Shown in pieces: positions 10,517-18,793 of a stretch of DNA of 64,000 nt. This DNA comes from DASQDN01 sp963844855. Lineage in GTDB: Bacteria > Acidobacteriota > Terriglobia > Bryobacterales > Bryobacteraceae. Positions within the stretch are counted from its first letter, which is position 1; each line of letters opens with the position of its first letter. Under the pieces are notes generated by a model. It was not told where the DNA came from, made no database searches, and saw only the letters and a program-made list of their open reading frames with translations. Made by a program: the position numbers and the translations under genes. Location: contig CAWJQP010000007.1 of NCBI GenBank assembly GCA_963844855.1, forward strand, positions 14,769 through 78,768, given 5' to 3'.

Positions 10517-10693
10517 CTAGCTACTCCGTGACGAAGATGGTGTGTCTCGGTGGAACACGATCGCCACATCGAGGCTCAGCCGCGCTGAGTGGTTGACGAC
10601 CCTCAAGGATGCAGGTTTTGAGCCCGAGAAGCCGCCGCTGGAGCCGCCGAGGCTGAGGAGGCCCTCAATCTGGTTATCGGAATGAAGCCGTAG
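10517..10693 (+). pseudogene. 3' remnant of a methyltransferase gene (partial duplicate of 5602-6330)
   Basis: The DNA matches the last 160 bases of the methyltransferase at 5602-6330: both read the equivalent of REEDG..VSVEHD, then DAGFEPE, then the coding for EEALNLVIG and a stop, followed by a similar GTTAGTGTG. A 36-base block is identical (10646-10681 versus 6283-6318). The fragment is internally frameshifted and has no start, so it cannot make protein. The rest of the 10361-10516 gap shows nothing recognisable. Confidence 0.75.
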
Positions 10694-12004
10694 TTAGTGT
10701 GATTCCTTTTCATCGATTGGCGTCACGGGGTCGATGAGGGGCCAGCAGAGGCCTCCTAGAACGTAGACCGCAGCCATCGTGTAAAGGAACACATTCCAAT
10801 CATGTCCGGCATCGCGCATTTTGCCGCCGATGACGGGCGCAACGAAACCTGCCAGATTGCCCATCATGTTCATCGATCCGGATACCGTCCCGGCGTATTT
10901 GCCACCGACGTCCATGCAGGCGGACCAGGCGCCGGGCATGATGAGATCGTTACAGAAGCTCGCGAGACCCATCATGACCATCACCGTGATGGCGTCGGAA
11001 GAAGTGGTGGACATGAACATCATCCCTGCAGCGCCGAAGAAGCCGATGCAGGCTACAAGGCGACGGGCGAAGCTGACGCTGCCTGTTACCTGAGCGAGAC
11101 GGGCCGAAGCGAATCCGCAGACCAGCGAACCAAGTCCGCCGAAGAACAGCGGCAGGATCGCAAGGCTCGCGCGATAGGAATCACTAAGTTCGGGATGACG
11201 GTCGCGCAGGAATGTCGGCAACCAGGTGATGTAGAAGTACCAAGGATAAGAAAGGCAGAAGTACTGCGCCCAGAGCAGCCAGATACTGCGGGAACGGATG
11301 AGCTTACCCCACGGCACGTTGCCATGGCCTGAGGCAAGATCCTCGTTACCTTTAAGAAGCGCAAGCTCGGCGGCATTGACACTCTTGTGCTCACTCGGGT
11401 TGTCACGGAACCAAGCATAAAAGAAGACAGCCCAGATGATGCCGATAGCGCCGAAGATGACGAACGCCCAGCGCCAGGAAACCCACTGAAAGGTCAGAAT
11501 GACGAGCGGAGGCGTGAATGCCCCGCCCCAGCGGGCGAACATCCACATGATGCCTTGCGCGCGTGTGCGCTCATTCTGCGGAAGCCAAACTGTGAAGGCC
11601 TTGGTCAGGTTCGGGAAGCAACCGGCTTCTCCGGCCCCAAACATGAATCGCGCGACGTACATGCTGGAGAAATTCCACATGAATCCGGTTGCGGCGGTGA
11701 ATGCCGACCACCAGATCACAATGCGCATCAGGACTTTGCGCGGACCCATCCAATCACCCATCCAGCCGCCGGGAATCTCGAACAGCGCGTAGGCTACCGC
11801 GAAAGCCGAGAAAATATAGCCCATCTGTGTGCTGGTGAGGCCGAGATCCCGCGAGATGACGGGGGCAGCCTGGGAGATACAGACGCGATCTATATAGGAA
11901 AGAATTGCCAGGGTTACGGCGAAGACAACAACCCAATAACGGGCTTTGGTCGGCTTCTCAGAGGTGGCCCCGACAGGGCGGGACAAGGACGGATGTGTCG
12001 CCAT
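10694..12004 (-). CDS. MFS transporter, ACS (anion:cation symporter)-like
   Basis: This 436-residue protein has about twelve membrane helices. The first loop after TM1 reads LSYIDRVCISQAAPVIS and the TM2-TM3 motif A region reads GGWMGDWMGPRKVLM, typical of the major facilitator superfamily. The run FGAGEAGCFPNLTKAF is characteristic of the ACS family of hexuronate, galactonate and glucarate transporters. It would import a sugar acid or related organic anion with protons. Start ATG 12004 lies before a hydrophilic N-terminus (SLSRPVGATSEKPTKAR). A strong inverted repeat sits 65-92 bases upstream. The specific substrate cannot be read from sequence. Confidence 0.85.
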   Translation of the reverse strand: MATHPSLSRPVGATSEKPTKARYWVVVFAVTLAILSYIDRVCISQAAPVISRDLGLTSTQMGYIFSAFAVAYALFEIPGGWMGDWMGPRKVLMRIVIWWSAFTAATGFMWNFSSMYVARFMFGAGEAGCFPNLTKAFTVWLPQNERTRAQGIMWMFARWGGAFTPPLVILTFQWVSWRWAFVIFGAIGIIWAVFFYAWFRDNPSEHKSVNAAELALLKGNEDLASGHGNVPWGKLIRSRSIWLLWAQYFCLSYPWYFYITWLPTFLRDRHPELSDSYRASLAILPLFFGGLGSLVCGFASARLAQVTGSVSFARRLVACIGFFGAAGMMFMSTTSSDAITVMVMMGLASFCNDLIMPGAWSACMDVGGKYAGTVSGSMNMMGNLAGFVAPVIGGKMRDAGHDWNVFLYTMAAVYVLGGLCWPLIDPVTPIDEKESH

Positions 12005-12068
12005 CGATCGTTCATCACATCATGGTTCGGGCCGAAACGCAAGAAGGTAATCGCGGGATTTTGTGGGG

Positions 12069-12096
12069 GCACTGACAGGCGCTGACCTGTCAGTGC
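12069..12096 (-). terminator. Perfect hairpin between the HEAT-repeat gene and the MFS gene
   Basis: Arms GCACTGACAGG (12069-12079) and CCTGTCAGTGC (12086-12096) are perfect reverse complements around a 6-base loop. It lies 20 bases beyond the stop of the sigma/anti-sigma/HEAT operon and upstream of the MFS start, both on the minus strand. No clear T-run follows, so it could be a terminator without a U-tract or an operator for the MFS gene. Confidence 0.45.
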
Positions 12097-12116
12097 TGAC
12101 GGGGAGGAATCGCAAA

Positions 12117-13268
12117 CTACTTGTTCAAAAGCTCCATGAGGAAATCGGTGGCTTCCTTCGACTTCATGTTTGATAGCATTTGGACTGCTTCCCGTTTCAA
12201 CTCAGGGTTGGTCTCCTTGCGCGCGATCTCGATCAGGCCCTTGGCCGACTGAGATGCCATCAACCCTCGGATGATGTGGCGGCGGAGGTCCGGATTGGTC
12301 TCGGTCGAATAGAGTTGCAGTAGCTCCGCCTCGGCCCGCATGGAACCGAGAAACATGATCGCTTCGCGGCGGAGATCGGCGTCCGGCTCGGACTTTGCGG
12401 CCTGAAGGAGCAGGTCCTTCTCACGGTTGTGCATGTACGCGCGGAGCACTCGGCGGCGCACAGCCGGATCTGTATTCGAGCTGTAGATCTCGGCCAGAAG
12501 CGGCAAATTCTCTTTGCCGCGATTCATTCCCAAATACTCGACCGCTTTTAACTGCAGATCGGGATTACCGGCGCCCTTGGCATATTGCGCGATGATTTCG
12601 CGGCCCTGCGGCGTGCCGCTCTGGGCGAGGACGAACAGAGCGCGTTCTTTGAGACGCGGCGAGGAACTCTTCTTGAGCAGGTCGCGCAAGGCGGGGATCG
12701 CGCGTTCGGGGGCAGTGTCCACAAGCCCGTTCAACGCAATCAGCTTGAGCTCTTCGTCGTTCTGTACATCGGCCGAGAGAGGTTGTCCGGAGGCTTGCCG
12801 AAGTTCGACGCGCAGCGCTTTGGCATCGTCCAGCCAGCGGCTTTTCGGATTATTCTTCTCGAGCTCGTTGATTAACGCAACGGCTTCGTCGCGGCGTCCG
12901 ACTTTCGCGAGGGCGTACGATTTCCAATAATAGGCGCCATCCTGACGTTCGCCTCGCGCCTCGATTGCCCGACTGAAATCTTCGACCGCCTGATCCCATT
13001 CCCCTCGATCGAGATGGCGTGTGCCATCGCGATAACTCCGCTCTTCATCGCGACCGCGATCCTTCGAGATCATTACATTGGCTTTGACCTGGGCCGCGAT
13101 TTGGGCGCCAATACGAGCCGACACGTCGGCTTGGACCTGAGCCGCGATCAGCGGACCGTCGACAAACACGAACGGCGCGGGTTCGGGCGCCGGAGCAGGC
13201 GCCGCGGGTGGAACAGGTTGAGCACAAAGCGCGGCAGCGCCGCAAACCCCAACAATCAAACACTTCAT
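12117..13268 (-). CDS. Exported TPR + HEAT-repeat protein
   Basis: This 383-residue protein has a short signal peptide (MKCLIVGVCGAAALCA) and a Pro/Ala-rich linker. TPR-like helices follow near residues 80-150 (GTRHLDRGEWDQAVEDFSRA). The C-terminal half consists of HEAT-like repeats with recurring phrases NPDLQLKAVEYLG, DPAVRRRVLRAY, DADLRREAIMFLG and NPELKREAVQMLS. These are protein-binding scaffolds. Its ATG overlaps the stop of the anti-sigma gene by four bases, and GAGGAAAC precedes it, so it belongs to the sigma factor operon. A periplasmic sensing or scaffold role tied to that sigma factor is inference. Confidence 0.75.
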   Translation of the reverse strand: MKCLIVGVCGAAALCAQPVPPAAPAPAPEPAPFVFVDGPLIAAQVQADVSARIGAQIAAQVKANVMISKDRGRDEERSYRDGTRHLDRGEWDQAVEDFSRAIEARGERQDGAYYWKSYALAKVGRRDEAVALINELEKNNPKSRWLDDAKALRVELRQASGQPLSADVQNDEELKLIALNGLVDTAPERAIPALRDLLKKSSSPRLKERALFVLAQSGTPQGREIIAQYAKGAGNPDLQLKAVEYLGMNRGKENLPLLAEIYSSNTDPAVRRRVLRAYMHNREKDLLLQAAKSEPDADLRREAIMFLGSMRAEAELLQLYSTETNPDLRRHIIRGLMASQSAKGLIEIARKETNPELKREAVQMLSNMKSKEATDFLMELLNK

Positions 13269-14002
13269 AATGTTTCCTCTTGCGCCAAACGGGACCCGGC
13301 GACGCGAATCTTGAAAATCAGTCCTTCTGCCTTGATCCGTTCCCGCAAATTCTCCAAATCGCGGTTGTCCAACTGGTCGGGACCGTGCGCCATCTCAATC
13401 AACACGCGTTCGAGATCATCGAGCAGCGAGACCACGCGACTGTCTCCGGTGTTGACCGCGGTCTGCCGGTATAACCGATTGGCATGCACCAAATCCTGGG
13501 CGGTCTCACGTCCATCCGCAAATAGCATAGGCGTGTTCGGATCGGCATTGGCGATTTCGATCAGCAGCATTTTCGATCGTTGCAAGTGATCGCCGACGGC
13601 AACCAGAAGCACGCGCTCACGCACGCCTGGAACGGCCACTGCGACCGGAGAAGCCGCAGGTTCGCTACGCGGGGAATACTTGCCGGCAAAAAAAGCTCCA
13701 ACGAGCAGCACAGCGGCCATGGCCACGGGCACCAGCTTTCTTGGATTGAACCAATTTGGATTAAACCAGGCACTCCAACGACTCCGCTGCCCGAGCTTGG
13801 GGGCCAACCGGGTCCAGACCGCTTCCTCGTATCCGGCATCCCGATGCGGCACGGGCGGCATTTCGACGCAATTTAAAACACGCTGCAACGACTGATACCG
13901 GTCGCGGCAAATTGAGCAATCGGACAGATGCGGCTCGGCTGCCGTTCCCGTCTCTCCGTAAAAATGCAATATCAGATCTTCTTCTTCAAGGTGCTGCTTC
14001 AT
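13265..14002 (-). CDS. Putative anti-sigma factor with zinc-binding HxxxCxxC motif
   Basis: The 245-residue product starts MKQHLEEEDLILHFYGE and carries HLSDCSIC near residue 25-32, the HxxxCxxC core of zinc-finger anti-sigma domains that clamp ECF sigma factors. One membrane segment (LVPVAMAAVLLVGAFFAG) follows, with a C-terminal domain outside the membrane. It overlaps the sigma factor gene by 17 bases and the downstream HEAT gene by four, the standard sigma / anti-sigma arrangement. The signal that releases the sigma factor is unknown. Confidence 0.8.
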   Translation of the reverse strand: MKQHLEEEDLILHFYGETGTAAEPHLSDCSICRDRYQSLQRVLNCVEMPPVPHRDAGYEEAVWTRLAPKLGQRSRWSAWFNPNWFNPRKLVPVAMAAVLLVGAFFAGKYSPRSEPAASPVAVAVPGVRERVLLVAVGDHLQRSKMLLIEIANADPNTPMLFADGRETAQDLVHANRLYRQTAVNTGDSRVVSLLDDLERVLIEMAHGPDQLDNRDLENLRERIKAEGLIFKIRVAGSRLAQEETL

Positions 14003-14570
14003 ATGAACTCACTACTGGCTCCAACGCCTCACGGATCTTGCGAACGGCCCGGAAGATGCTATTTTTCGTCGCGCTCACCCCTAGATCGAGTACCGCGCCG
14101 ATTTGTTCGATCGATTGCCCCTCAAAGTGGCGCAATAAAAAAGCCGTCCTTTCCTGCTCGCTCAACAGCTGTAAGGCCGCATCCAACCGCTCCCTTACCT
14201 GAGCGCTGTAATAGATCCGATCCTGTCCCGGATCTGTCGCTTTCACAGAATCCAGAATGTCTTCCTCATCCGGGCTTTCGGTCACGCGGCGACTGGCGTG
14301 ACGCTTCCGCGACCGGATCAGATCGAGCGAATAGTTCGCCGCGATCCTGTACAGCCACGTACTGAAACTCGAACGCGATTCGTAGGAATCAAGCTGTTTG
14401 AAAGCCCGCAAAAACGTCTCCTGTACCACGTCCTCGGCGTCGAACTCGTTTCCTGTCATACGGAAAGCGAGGCGAAACACACTCCGACCGTAGCGTTCGA
14501 CCAGAACGCGAAAGGCGGCCGTATCGCCTGCCCTTGTCCGCTCTACCGCGGCCAGGTCGGTCGCTTCCAT
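13986..14570 (-). CDS. ECF-type RNA polymerase sigma factor (RpoE-like)
   Basis: This 194-residue protein has sigma region 2 near residues 25-90 (FRLAFRMTGNEFDAEDVVQETFLRAF is split here as RLAFRMTGNEFDAEDVVQET) with the -10 recognition helix around FSTWLYRIAANYSLDLIR. Region 4 is near residues 130-185 (LLSEQERTAFLLRHFEGQS, then ATKNSIFRAVRKIRE) with the helix-turn-helix for the -35 element. There is no region 1 or 3, as in ECF factors. It is the first gene of a three-gene operon with its anti-sigma and a HEAT protein, so it is likely held inactive at the membrane until a signal arrives. Confidence 0.9.
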   Translation of the reverse strand: MEATDLAAVERTRAGDTAAFRVLVERYGRSVFRLAFRMTGNEFDAEDVVQETFLRAFKQLDSYESRSSFSTWLYRIAANYSLDLIRSRKRHASRRVTESPDEEDILDSVKATDPGQDRIYYSAQVRERLDAALQLLSEQERTAFLLRHFEGQSIEQIGAVLDLGVSATKNSIFRAVRKIREALEPVVSSYEAAP

Positions 14571-14601
14571 CTGCCCTTTAGACTACTGGATTTACCACCG
14601 G

Positions 14602-16002
14602 TTAGCCGTGATCGGCCGGGGATTCGAGGGGCTTCAACTCGCCCAGGATCGTCGGGATCAATTCTGAGACCGTAGGGTGGATGTGCATGGCACGCTGCAG
14701 CACCGTATAAGGCGCTTTGGCGTACATGGTGTCGAGGACACAATGAATTGCCTCGTCCCCACCGGTCCCGAGGACGGCCGCGCCGAGGATTTCCTTGCTG
14801 TCGGCGTCCACCAGGATCTTCATGAAGCCTTGGGTTTCGCCCTTTTCGACGGCTCGGCCGACCCTGGTCATGGGACGTTTGCCCATCAGGATTTTGCGGC
14901 CTGATTTCAGGGCGTCGGGTTCTGTCATCCCGGCGCGGCCGAGGGGCGGATCGATGTACAGGGCGTAGGCGGTGATTCGATCGCTTACGCGGCGTCTTTC
15001 GCCGTCGAGGAGATTGGCGGCAACGATTTCGTATTCGTTGTAGGACGTATGGGTGAAGGCGCCCTTTCCGTTGCAGTCGCCCAAGGCCCAAATGCCAGGC
15101 GCAGAGGTGCGGAGTTCGTCGTCTACCTGAATGTAGCCGCGTTCATCGCGCTTGACGGTGGTGTTTTCGAGACCGAGGTCGTCTGTGTTGGGCTGTCTTC
15201 CGGTGGCGACCAATACGTGGGATCCACGGACCTTCAAGTCGCTTGACGGGCAGTCGGCGTGAACATCAATTTCGTCTCCCTCTTTCGAGAAGGCTACGCA
15301 ATTGGAATTCAGGCGGATGTCGATTCCTTCGTTTGTGAGGATTTGCTTGATTTCTTCGGAGACATCCAGATCCTCTCTCGGGATGAGTCGCGAACCGCGT
15401 TCGAGAATGGTCACTTCACTGCCGAAGCGGCGATACATTTGCCCAAATTCGAGCCCGATGTAGCTACCACCGACGATGATCAGGTGTCGAGGCAGAAAGT
15501 CGACATCCATCATTGAGGAGTTCGTGAGATACGGGACTTGATCGATGCCACGCAGGGACGGGATCGCGGCGCGACCGCCGGTGTTGATGAATATGCGATC
15601 GGCACCGAGAGTGGCATCGCCCACCTGGACCTCACGATCCGATAGGAAACGGGCCTGCCCGGCGTAGACTGTGCAGTTGGGTGTGCTTTTCAGCCATTCC
15701 TCGACTCCAGTCCGTGACTTTCCCGAGACCTGATCCTTGCGGACCTTTACGGCCTTCATGTCGACATTGACTTGGCCATCGATGACGACGCCGTAATCCC
15801 TGGCTCGTCTGGCGATGTGCGCGGCATATGCGCTGGCTACAAGCGTCTTGGTAGGAATGCAGCCGGTGTTTACGCACGTACCACCGAACCGGCCGCGCTC
15901 GACGATGGCTACTTTCTGTCCGGACTTTGCCAGGCGCGCAGCGAGCGGCGGGCCGGCTTGTCCCGTACCGATGACAATGGCGTCGTACTTTATGGCGGGC
16001 AT
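14602..16002 (-). CDS. FAD-dependent NAD(P)-disulfide oxidoreductase (mercuric reductase-like)
   Basis: This 466-residue class I pyridine nucleotide-disulfide oxidoreductase has an FAD-binding GTGQAGPPLA glycine motif near residue 12-21, the redox pair C43 and C48 in GGTCVNTGCIPTK, an NAD(P) motif GGSYIGLEFG, a second FAD motif (IWALGDCNG), and a C-terminal dimerisation domain with active-site HIHPTVSELIP. The order matches mercuric reductase/dihydrolipoamide dehydrogenase relatives. The C-terminal CC pair of true MerA is absent and no mer genes lie nearby, so Hg(II) reduction is unlikely. The electron partner is unknown. It is divergent from the FmdB gene, starting 52 bases away. Confidence 0.85.
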   Translation of the reverse strand: MPAIKYDAIVIGTGQAGPPLAARLAKSGQKVAIVERGRFGGTCVNTGCIPTKTLVASAYAAHIARRARDYGVVIDGQVNVDMKAVKVRKDQVSGKSRTGVEEWLKSTPNCTVYAGQARFLSDREVQVGDATLGADRIFINTGGRAAIPSLRGIDQVPYLTNSSMMDVDFLPRHLIIVGGSYIGLEFGQMYRRFGSEVTILERGSRLIPREDLDVSEEIKQILTNEGIDIRLNSNCVAFSKEGDEIDVHADCPSSDLKVRGSHVLVATGRQPNTDDLGLENTTVKRDERGYIQVDDELRTSAPGIWALGDCNGKGAFTHTSYNEYEIVAANLLDGERRRVSDRITAYALYIDPPLGRAGMTEPDALKSGRKILMGKRPMTRVGRAVEKGETQGFMKILVDADSKEILGAAVLGTGGDEAIHCVLDTMYAKAPYTVLQRAMHIHPTVSELIPTILGELKPLESPADHG

Positions 16003-16054
16003 CCAATGATCGTAGCGGGTTTCCGGCGTTGGTTTGCAGTAAACTACAAAAGGA

Positions 16055-16288
16055 ATGCCGATTTACGAATACAAGTGCGAATCCTGCGGAAGCGATTACG
16101 AGCAAATACGGAAAATGGCGGAGGCTGACAACGGACTCGAATGCCCGAGTTGCCAGTCATCGAAGGTGAATCGGCGACTATCGTCTTTCGCGACAAGCAG
16201 CGGCGGGAGCACGGATCGTGCCCCGGCCGGCGGTGGATGCGGTATGGGAGCCTGCGGCAGCGGGGCCTGCGCGTTTCCGAACAACTAG
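16055..16288 (+). CDS. FmdB-family zinc ribbon protein
   Basis: The product is 77 residues and opens MPIYEYKCESCGSDYEQI. A second pair CPSC follows at about residue 33, giving the CxxC...CxxC zinc ribbon of the FmdB/CxxC_CxxC_SSSS family. The tail is Gly- and Cys-rich (GGGCGMGACGSGACAF), which is common in this family and may bind further metal. These proteins are proposed regulators but their targets are unknown. The last bases overlap the convergent downstream gene. Confidence 0.85.
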   Translation: MPIYEYKCESCGSDYEQIRKMAEADNGLECPSCQSSKVNRRLSSFATSSGGSTDRAPAGGGCGMGACGSGACAFPNN

Positions 16289-16981
16289 CGCCGTTCCATT
16301 GCCTTCACTGCCGCTTCGCTCCAGAGTTCTTGTCCAAACTTCCTGGTATAGGCGTCGTTAAGTTCCCGTGGGGAGCGCTTAGTGTAGTCGGGCGGGATAT
16401 CGAAGTAGGATTTCCGGGGTTCGCCTTCCTGTAGCGAGACTACTTCTTCTTCCGTGGTCGCTCCGTCGGATCGACGATCGATGCTCGGGAACGACGTATT
16501 TTTCTTGGGTCCACTCGATTTTGCTGTTGGTTTCTAAGGGCAGCCGTTCCACTTGGCGGATTACCTTGCGACCAAACCTGGTGATCGACGGCCCGTTCAA
16601 TGGTTGCGGACCACAATTCTCGGATTCGAGAGATGCGACTTTCTGCTGGTACTCTCGTTTGGAATAACGCAAAATGACTGCCGATTTCGTGAACGGCTCG
16701 AAGATGAGGGTCTGCAACTCCTGTGCATCGAAGATTTCCCTCATCGACTCGGTTTGTGTGCCGTCCGGGCTCTCGCTGTCGAAGATTTGCGCGAACGAGT
16801 TATCGCTCCTTCGGGCGTAGATCACACGCCCGATAGTCGGGTTCGGGTCATCGGGAGATTTCTTGAAACGTTTCTCGATGTGGGCGACGAATGGAGTGGA
16901 GCGCGGTAGAGGCTGAGGAATCGCGGTACTTATCCAGCAACTCAGTGCTGCGATCGAAGCAGTATGATTTCTTAGCTTCAT
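16285..16981 (-). CDS. Exported hypothetical protein (frameshifted)
   Basis: The protein starts at 16981 with a weak signal sequence (MKLRNHTASIAALSCWIS). The reading frame is protein-like to KIEWTQEKYVVPE. There it must shift by one base near 16480 to continue as SIDRRSDGATTEEEVV and later SYFDIPPDYTKRSPREL, ending ...AVKAMERR with a stop at 16285-16287. The alternative uninterrupted frame ends earlier in Arg/Ser-rich text typical of a wrong frame. The FDIPPDY segment resembles secreted acidobacterial proteins of unknown function. It lies 30 bases downstream of the small DUF104-like gene on the same strand. No enzymatic motif is seen. Confidence 0.55.
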
Positions 16982-17011
16982 CGCTCGCTGGCTGGTTTCA
17001 TCTAGGGATAT

Positions 17012-17170
17012 CTAAACGGCCGGATCGGGCGAAAAGTATCCTGTGACGTCTTCGCCAACGGTGGTTGAGTCGGTGATAGTCACGGTCACCTGCTGCATGT
17101 CTGCAAGCGGCAACGGCTCCAACGGCTGGAGAAGGCCATCCTTATACACGGCTTGAAGTCGTCTCTCCAT
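17012..17170 (-). CDS. AF2212/DUF104-family antitoxin-like protein (orphan)
   Basis: A 52-residue frame starting at ATG 17170 reads LQAVYKDGLLQPLEPLPLAD followed by MQQVTVTI. This matches the short AF2212/PG0164 (DUF104, PF01954) antitoxin pattern of an 'AVYExGxxxPLExLxLxExxxVxVxI' type. These proteins usually precede a PIN-domain VapC-like ribonuclease. The next gene on the strand, 30 bases on, is an exported hypothetical protein and not a PIN protein, so the antitoxin appears orphaned. The frame was found by direct translation of the gap between 16981 and 17393. Confidence 0.65.
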   Translation of the reverse strand: MERRLQAVYKDGLLQPLEPLPLADMQQVTVTITDSTTVGEDVTGYFSPDPAV

Positions 17171-17392
17171 ACGCCCTCAGTGTGATTGATCTTCAGTTCG
17201 TCGAGAGAAAACGATCAGCATTGACAACGTATTTTTATCGTTGCCAAGAACCATGACTGTGATCGAGTTGGCAGTAGTTGTTGGAAAACCGCTTTGTGGC
17301 TATGGAAGACCCTAATTGCCCGGTCATCGCAATGACGCCAAAACGTCCGCACCTCGGCCCATTTCGGACAGCGGCATGAGAGCATTGACGGA

Positions 17393-17869
17393 ATGAAGAA
17401 TGCTTTCGTACTTACGAGACTGCTGGTTATCACCACTGCGAGCAGCCACGCGCAAACGCCCGAGGGCCAGAAAAAGGAGCAAGCTATCAAGCAAGAAATG
17501 CAACGATTGGCCATATATGAGGTGGATCTTGTTTTGCGCAGTGACATAGCTGCGATGGAACGCTTCTACCCGAACGACATGATCGTAACGAATCCTTTCA
17601 ATCAGGTCATTGACAAGCCGAAAGTAATCGAGCGTGTTAAAGCCAATATCATCAAATACACTTCGATGACGAAGGATGTAGAGCACGTTCGCTTCTTCGG
17701 TGACATGGTCGTGACCATGGGACTCGAGACTGCAAAGGTCACGCCAAACGCTGACCGAAACGATGCAGGAAAGATGACGTATAGGCGGTTTACCGAAGTG
17801 TGGACGCTTCGAGGCGGGTCTTGGAAGAAAATCGTCCGCCATGCAAATCACTTCGAGCCTAATCGTTGA
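17393..17869 (+). CDS. Exported SnoaL-like/DUF4440 (NTF2-fold) protein
   Basis: This 158-residue protein has an N-terminal signal peptide (MKNAFVLTRLLVITTASSHA). The NTF2-like fold is indicated by the helical start (IKQEMQRLAIYEVDLVLRSD, then AAMERFYPNDMIV) and the strands FFGDMVVTMGLETAK, FTEVWTLRGGSWKKIVRH. DUF4440 domains are small cone-shaped binding pockets used in many contexts; no ligand or reaction can be named. The 3' end touches the DUF433-like fragment at 17875. Confidence 0.8.
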   Translation: MKNAFVLTRLLVITTASSHAQTPEGQKKEQAIKQEMQRLAIYEVDLVLRSDIAAMERFYPNDMIVTNPFNQVIDKPKVIERVKANIIKYTSMTKDVEHVRFFGDMVVTMGLETAKVTPNADRNDAGKMTYRRFTEVWTLRGGSWKKIVRHANHFEPNR

Positions 17870-17874
17870 ACAGA

Positions 17875-18094
17875 ATGGCAACCTCCGTCCATGTTCTCAT
17901 CCGTGTTGCCCCGGATGGTGAAGGCGGGTGGTGCGGAACGCGCATTACGCTCGATACAGTGCCGGCGGCGTTACGGGATGGCGCCACAGCAGAAGAGATC
18001 GTTCAGCTTTACACATCCGTTGAGTTTGACCGAATTGTTCGCTATGTCGAAAACAACCCGGTCACGGCTTTCAAAGCTGCCCCAAAAATACGTC
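17875..18094 (+). pseudogene. DUF433-like antitoxin fragment
   Basis: From ATG 17875 the frame reads VLIRVAPDGEGGWCGTRITL then DGATAEEIVQLY, which resembles the DUF433 (VapB45-like) antitoxins with their CGTRIT...GATAEEI signature. After that point the expected SLxxLYAxIxYYL helix is not present; part of it (SLTELFA) appears in another frame. The open frame then runs into the antisense end of ccmA. It therefore looks like a truncated or frameshifted antitoxin without its DUF5615 toxin partner. Confidence 0.5.
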
Positions 18095-18793
18095 CTAGGC
18101 TTCGCCGTAGTTGCGATACAACCAGCCGGGATCTTCGAGCATTGCGCGTGTGCGCTCGCCCTGGAACGCGAGTTTTCCACGGTTGATGAGCACGACGTGG
18201 GTGGCCAGTTCGAGCGCCTCGCGCAATTGATGCGTGGACATCATCACGGTCTTTCCAGCAGCTAAAGCGTCCCGCAACACGGTTTGCAAGACGGCGACCG
18301 CACGATCATCGAGGGCTGTGAAGGGTTCGTCCAATAAGAGTACTTGCGGGTCGTGAAGGAAGGCTCGGGCTACCGCGAGGCGCTGCCTCATTCCGCGACT
18401 GAATTCACGGACAAGTCCTGTGGCAACACGCTCTAATCCTACGCGTTCAAGCCACTGCATCACGGCGCGATCGCGATCCTTGATGTCGTAGAGACGCGCG
18501 AACAAACGAAGATTTTCGACGGCGGAAAGCTCTTCGTAGATGCCGATGCCGTGACCTAGAACGCCGATGAGCTGGCGCGTCGAGGAGGCTCGGACATCAT
18601 TGCCGGCAATCGAGACGGTTCCTTTGGCTGCATGCGACAACCCTGCGATGATGCGGAGCAGCGTTGTTTTTCCGGCGCCGTTGCGGCCCAGTAACGCAGT
18701 GCAGGAGCCAGGCTGGATGTCGAGTGTGATGTCCCGAAGCGCCGCGTAATCACCGTAGAATTTCCAGACGCGTTCAACGGCGATTGCGGACAC
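18095..18793 (-). CDS. ccmA: ABC transporter ATP-binding protein, CcmA-type (cytochrome c maturation)
   Basis: This 232-residue ATPase has Walker A GRNGAGKTTLL near residue 36, signature EFSRGMRQRLAVAR, Walker B VLLLDEPFTALDD and the switch His in MSTHQ. It is the last gene of an operon with ccmE, ccmF and ccmH, and its family resemblance fits CcmA, the ATPase of the CcmABCD complex that drives release of heme-loaded CcmE. The neighbouring ccmB and ccmC permease genes expected beside it are not in this window. It starts directly after the stop of the preceding membrane protein gene. A role with another exporter cannot be excluded. Confidence 0.75.
   Translation of the reverse strand: MSAIAVERVWKFYGDYAALRDITLDIQPGSCTALLGRNGAGKTTLLRIIAGLSHAAKGTVSIAGNDVRASSTRQLIGVLGHGIGIYEELSAVENLRLFARLYDIKDRDRAVMQWLERVGLERVATGLVREFSRGMRQRLAVARAFLHDPQVLLLDEPFTALDDRAVAVLQTVLRDALAAGKTVMMSTHQLREALELATHVVLINRGKLAFQGERTRAMLEDPGWLYRNYGEA

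Noticed and set aside
11387..12085. Plus-strand frames over the MFS gene
   Set aside because: They are antisense to twelve-helix coding sequence and are polar, low-similarity text.
14602..16002. Annotation as mercuric reductase MerA
   Set aside because: The redox pair is present, but the C-terminal Cys pair, HMA domain and mer neighbours are missing.
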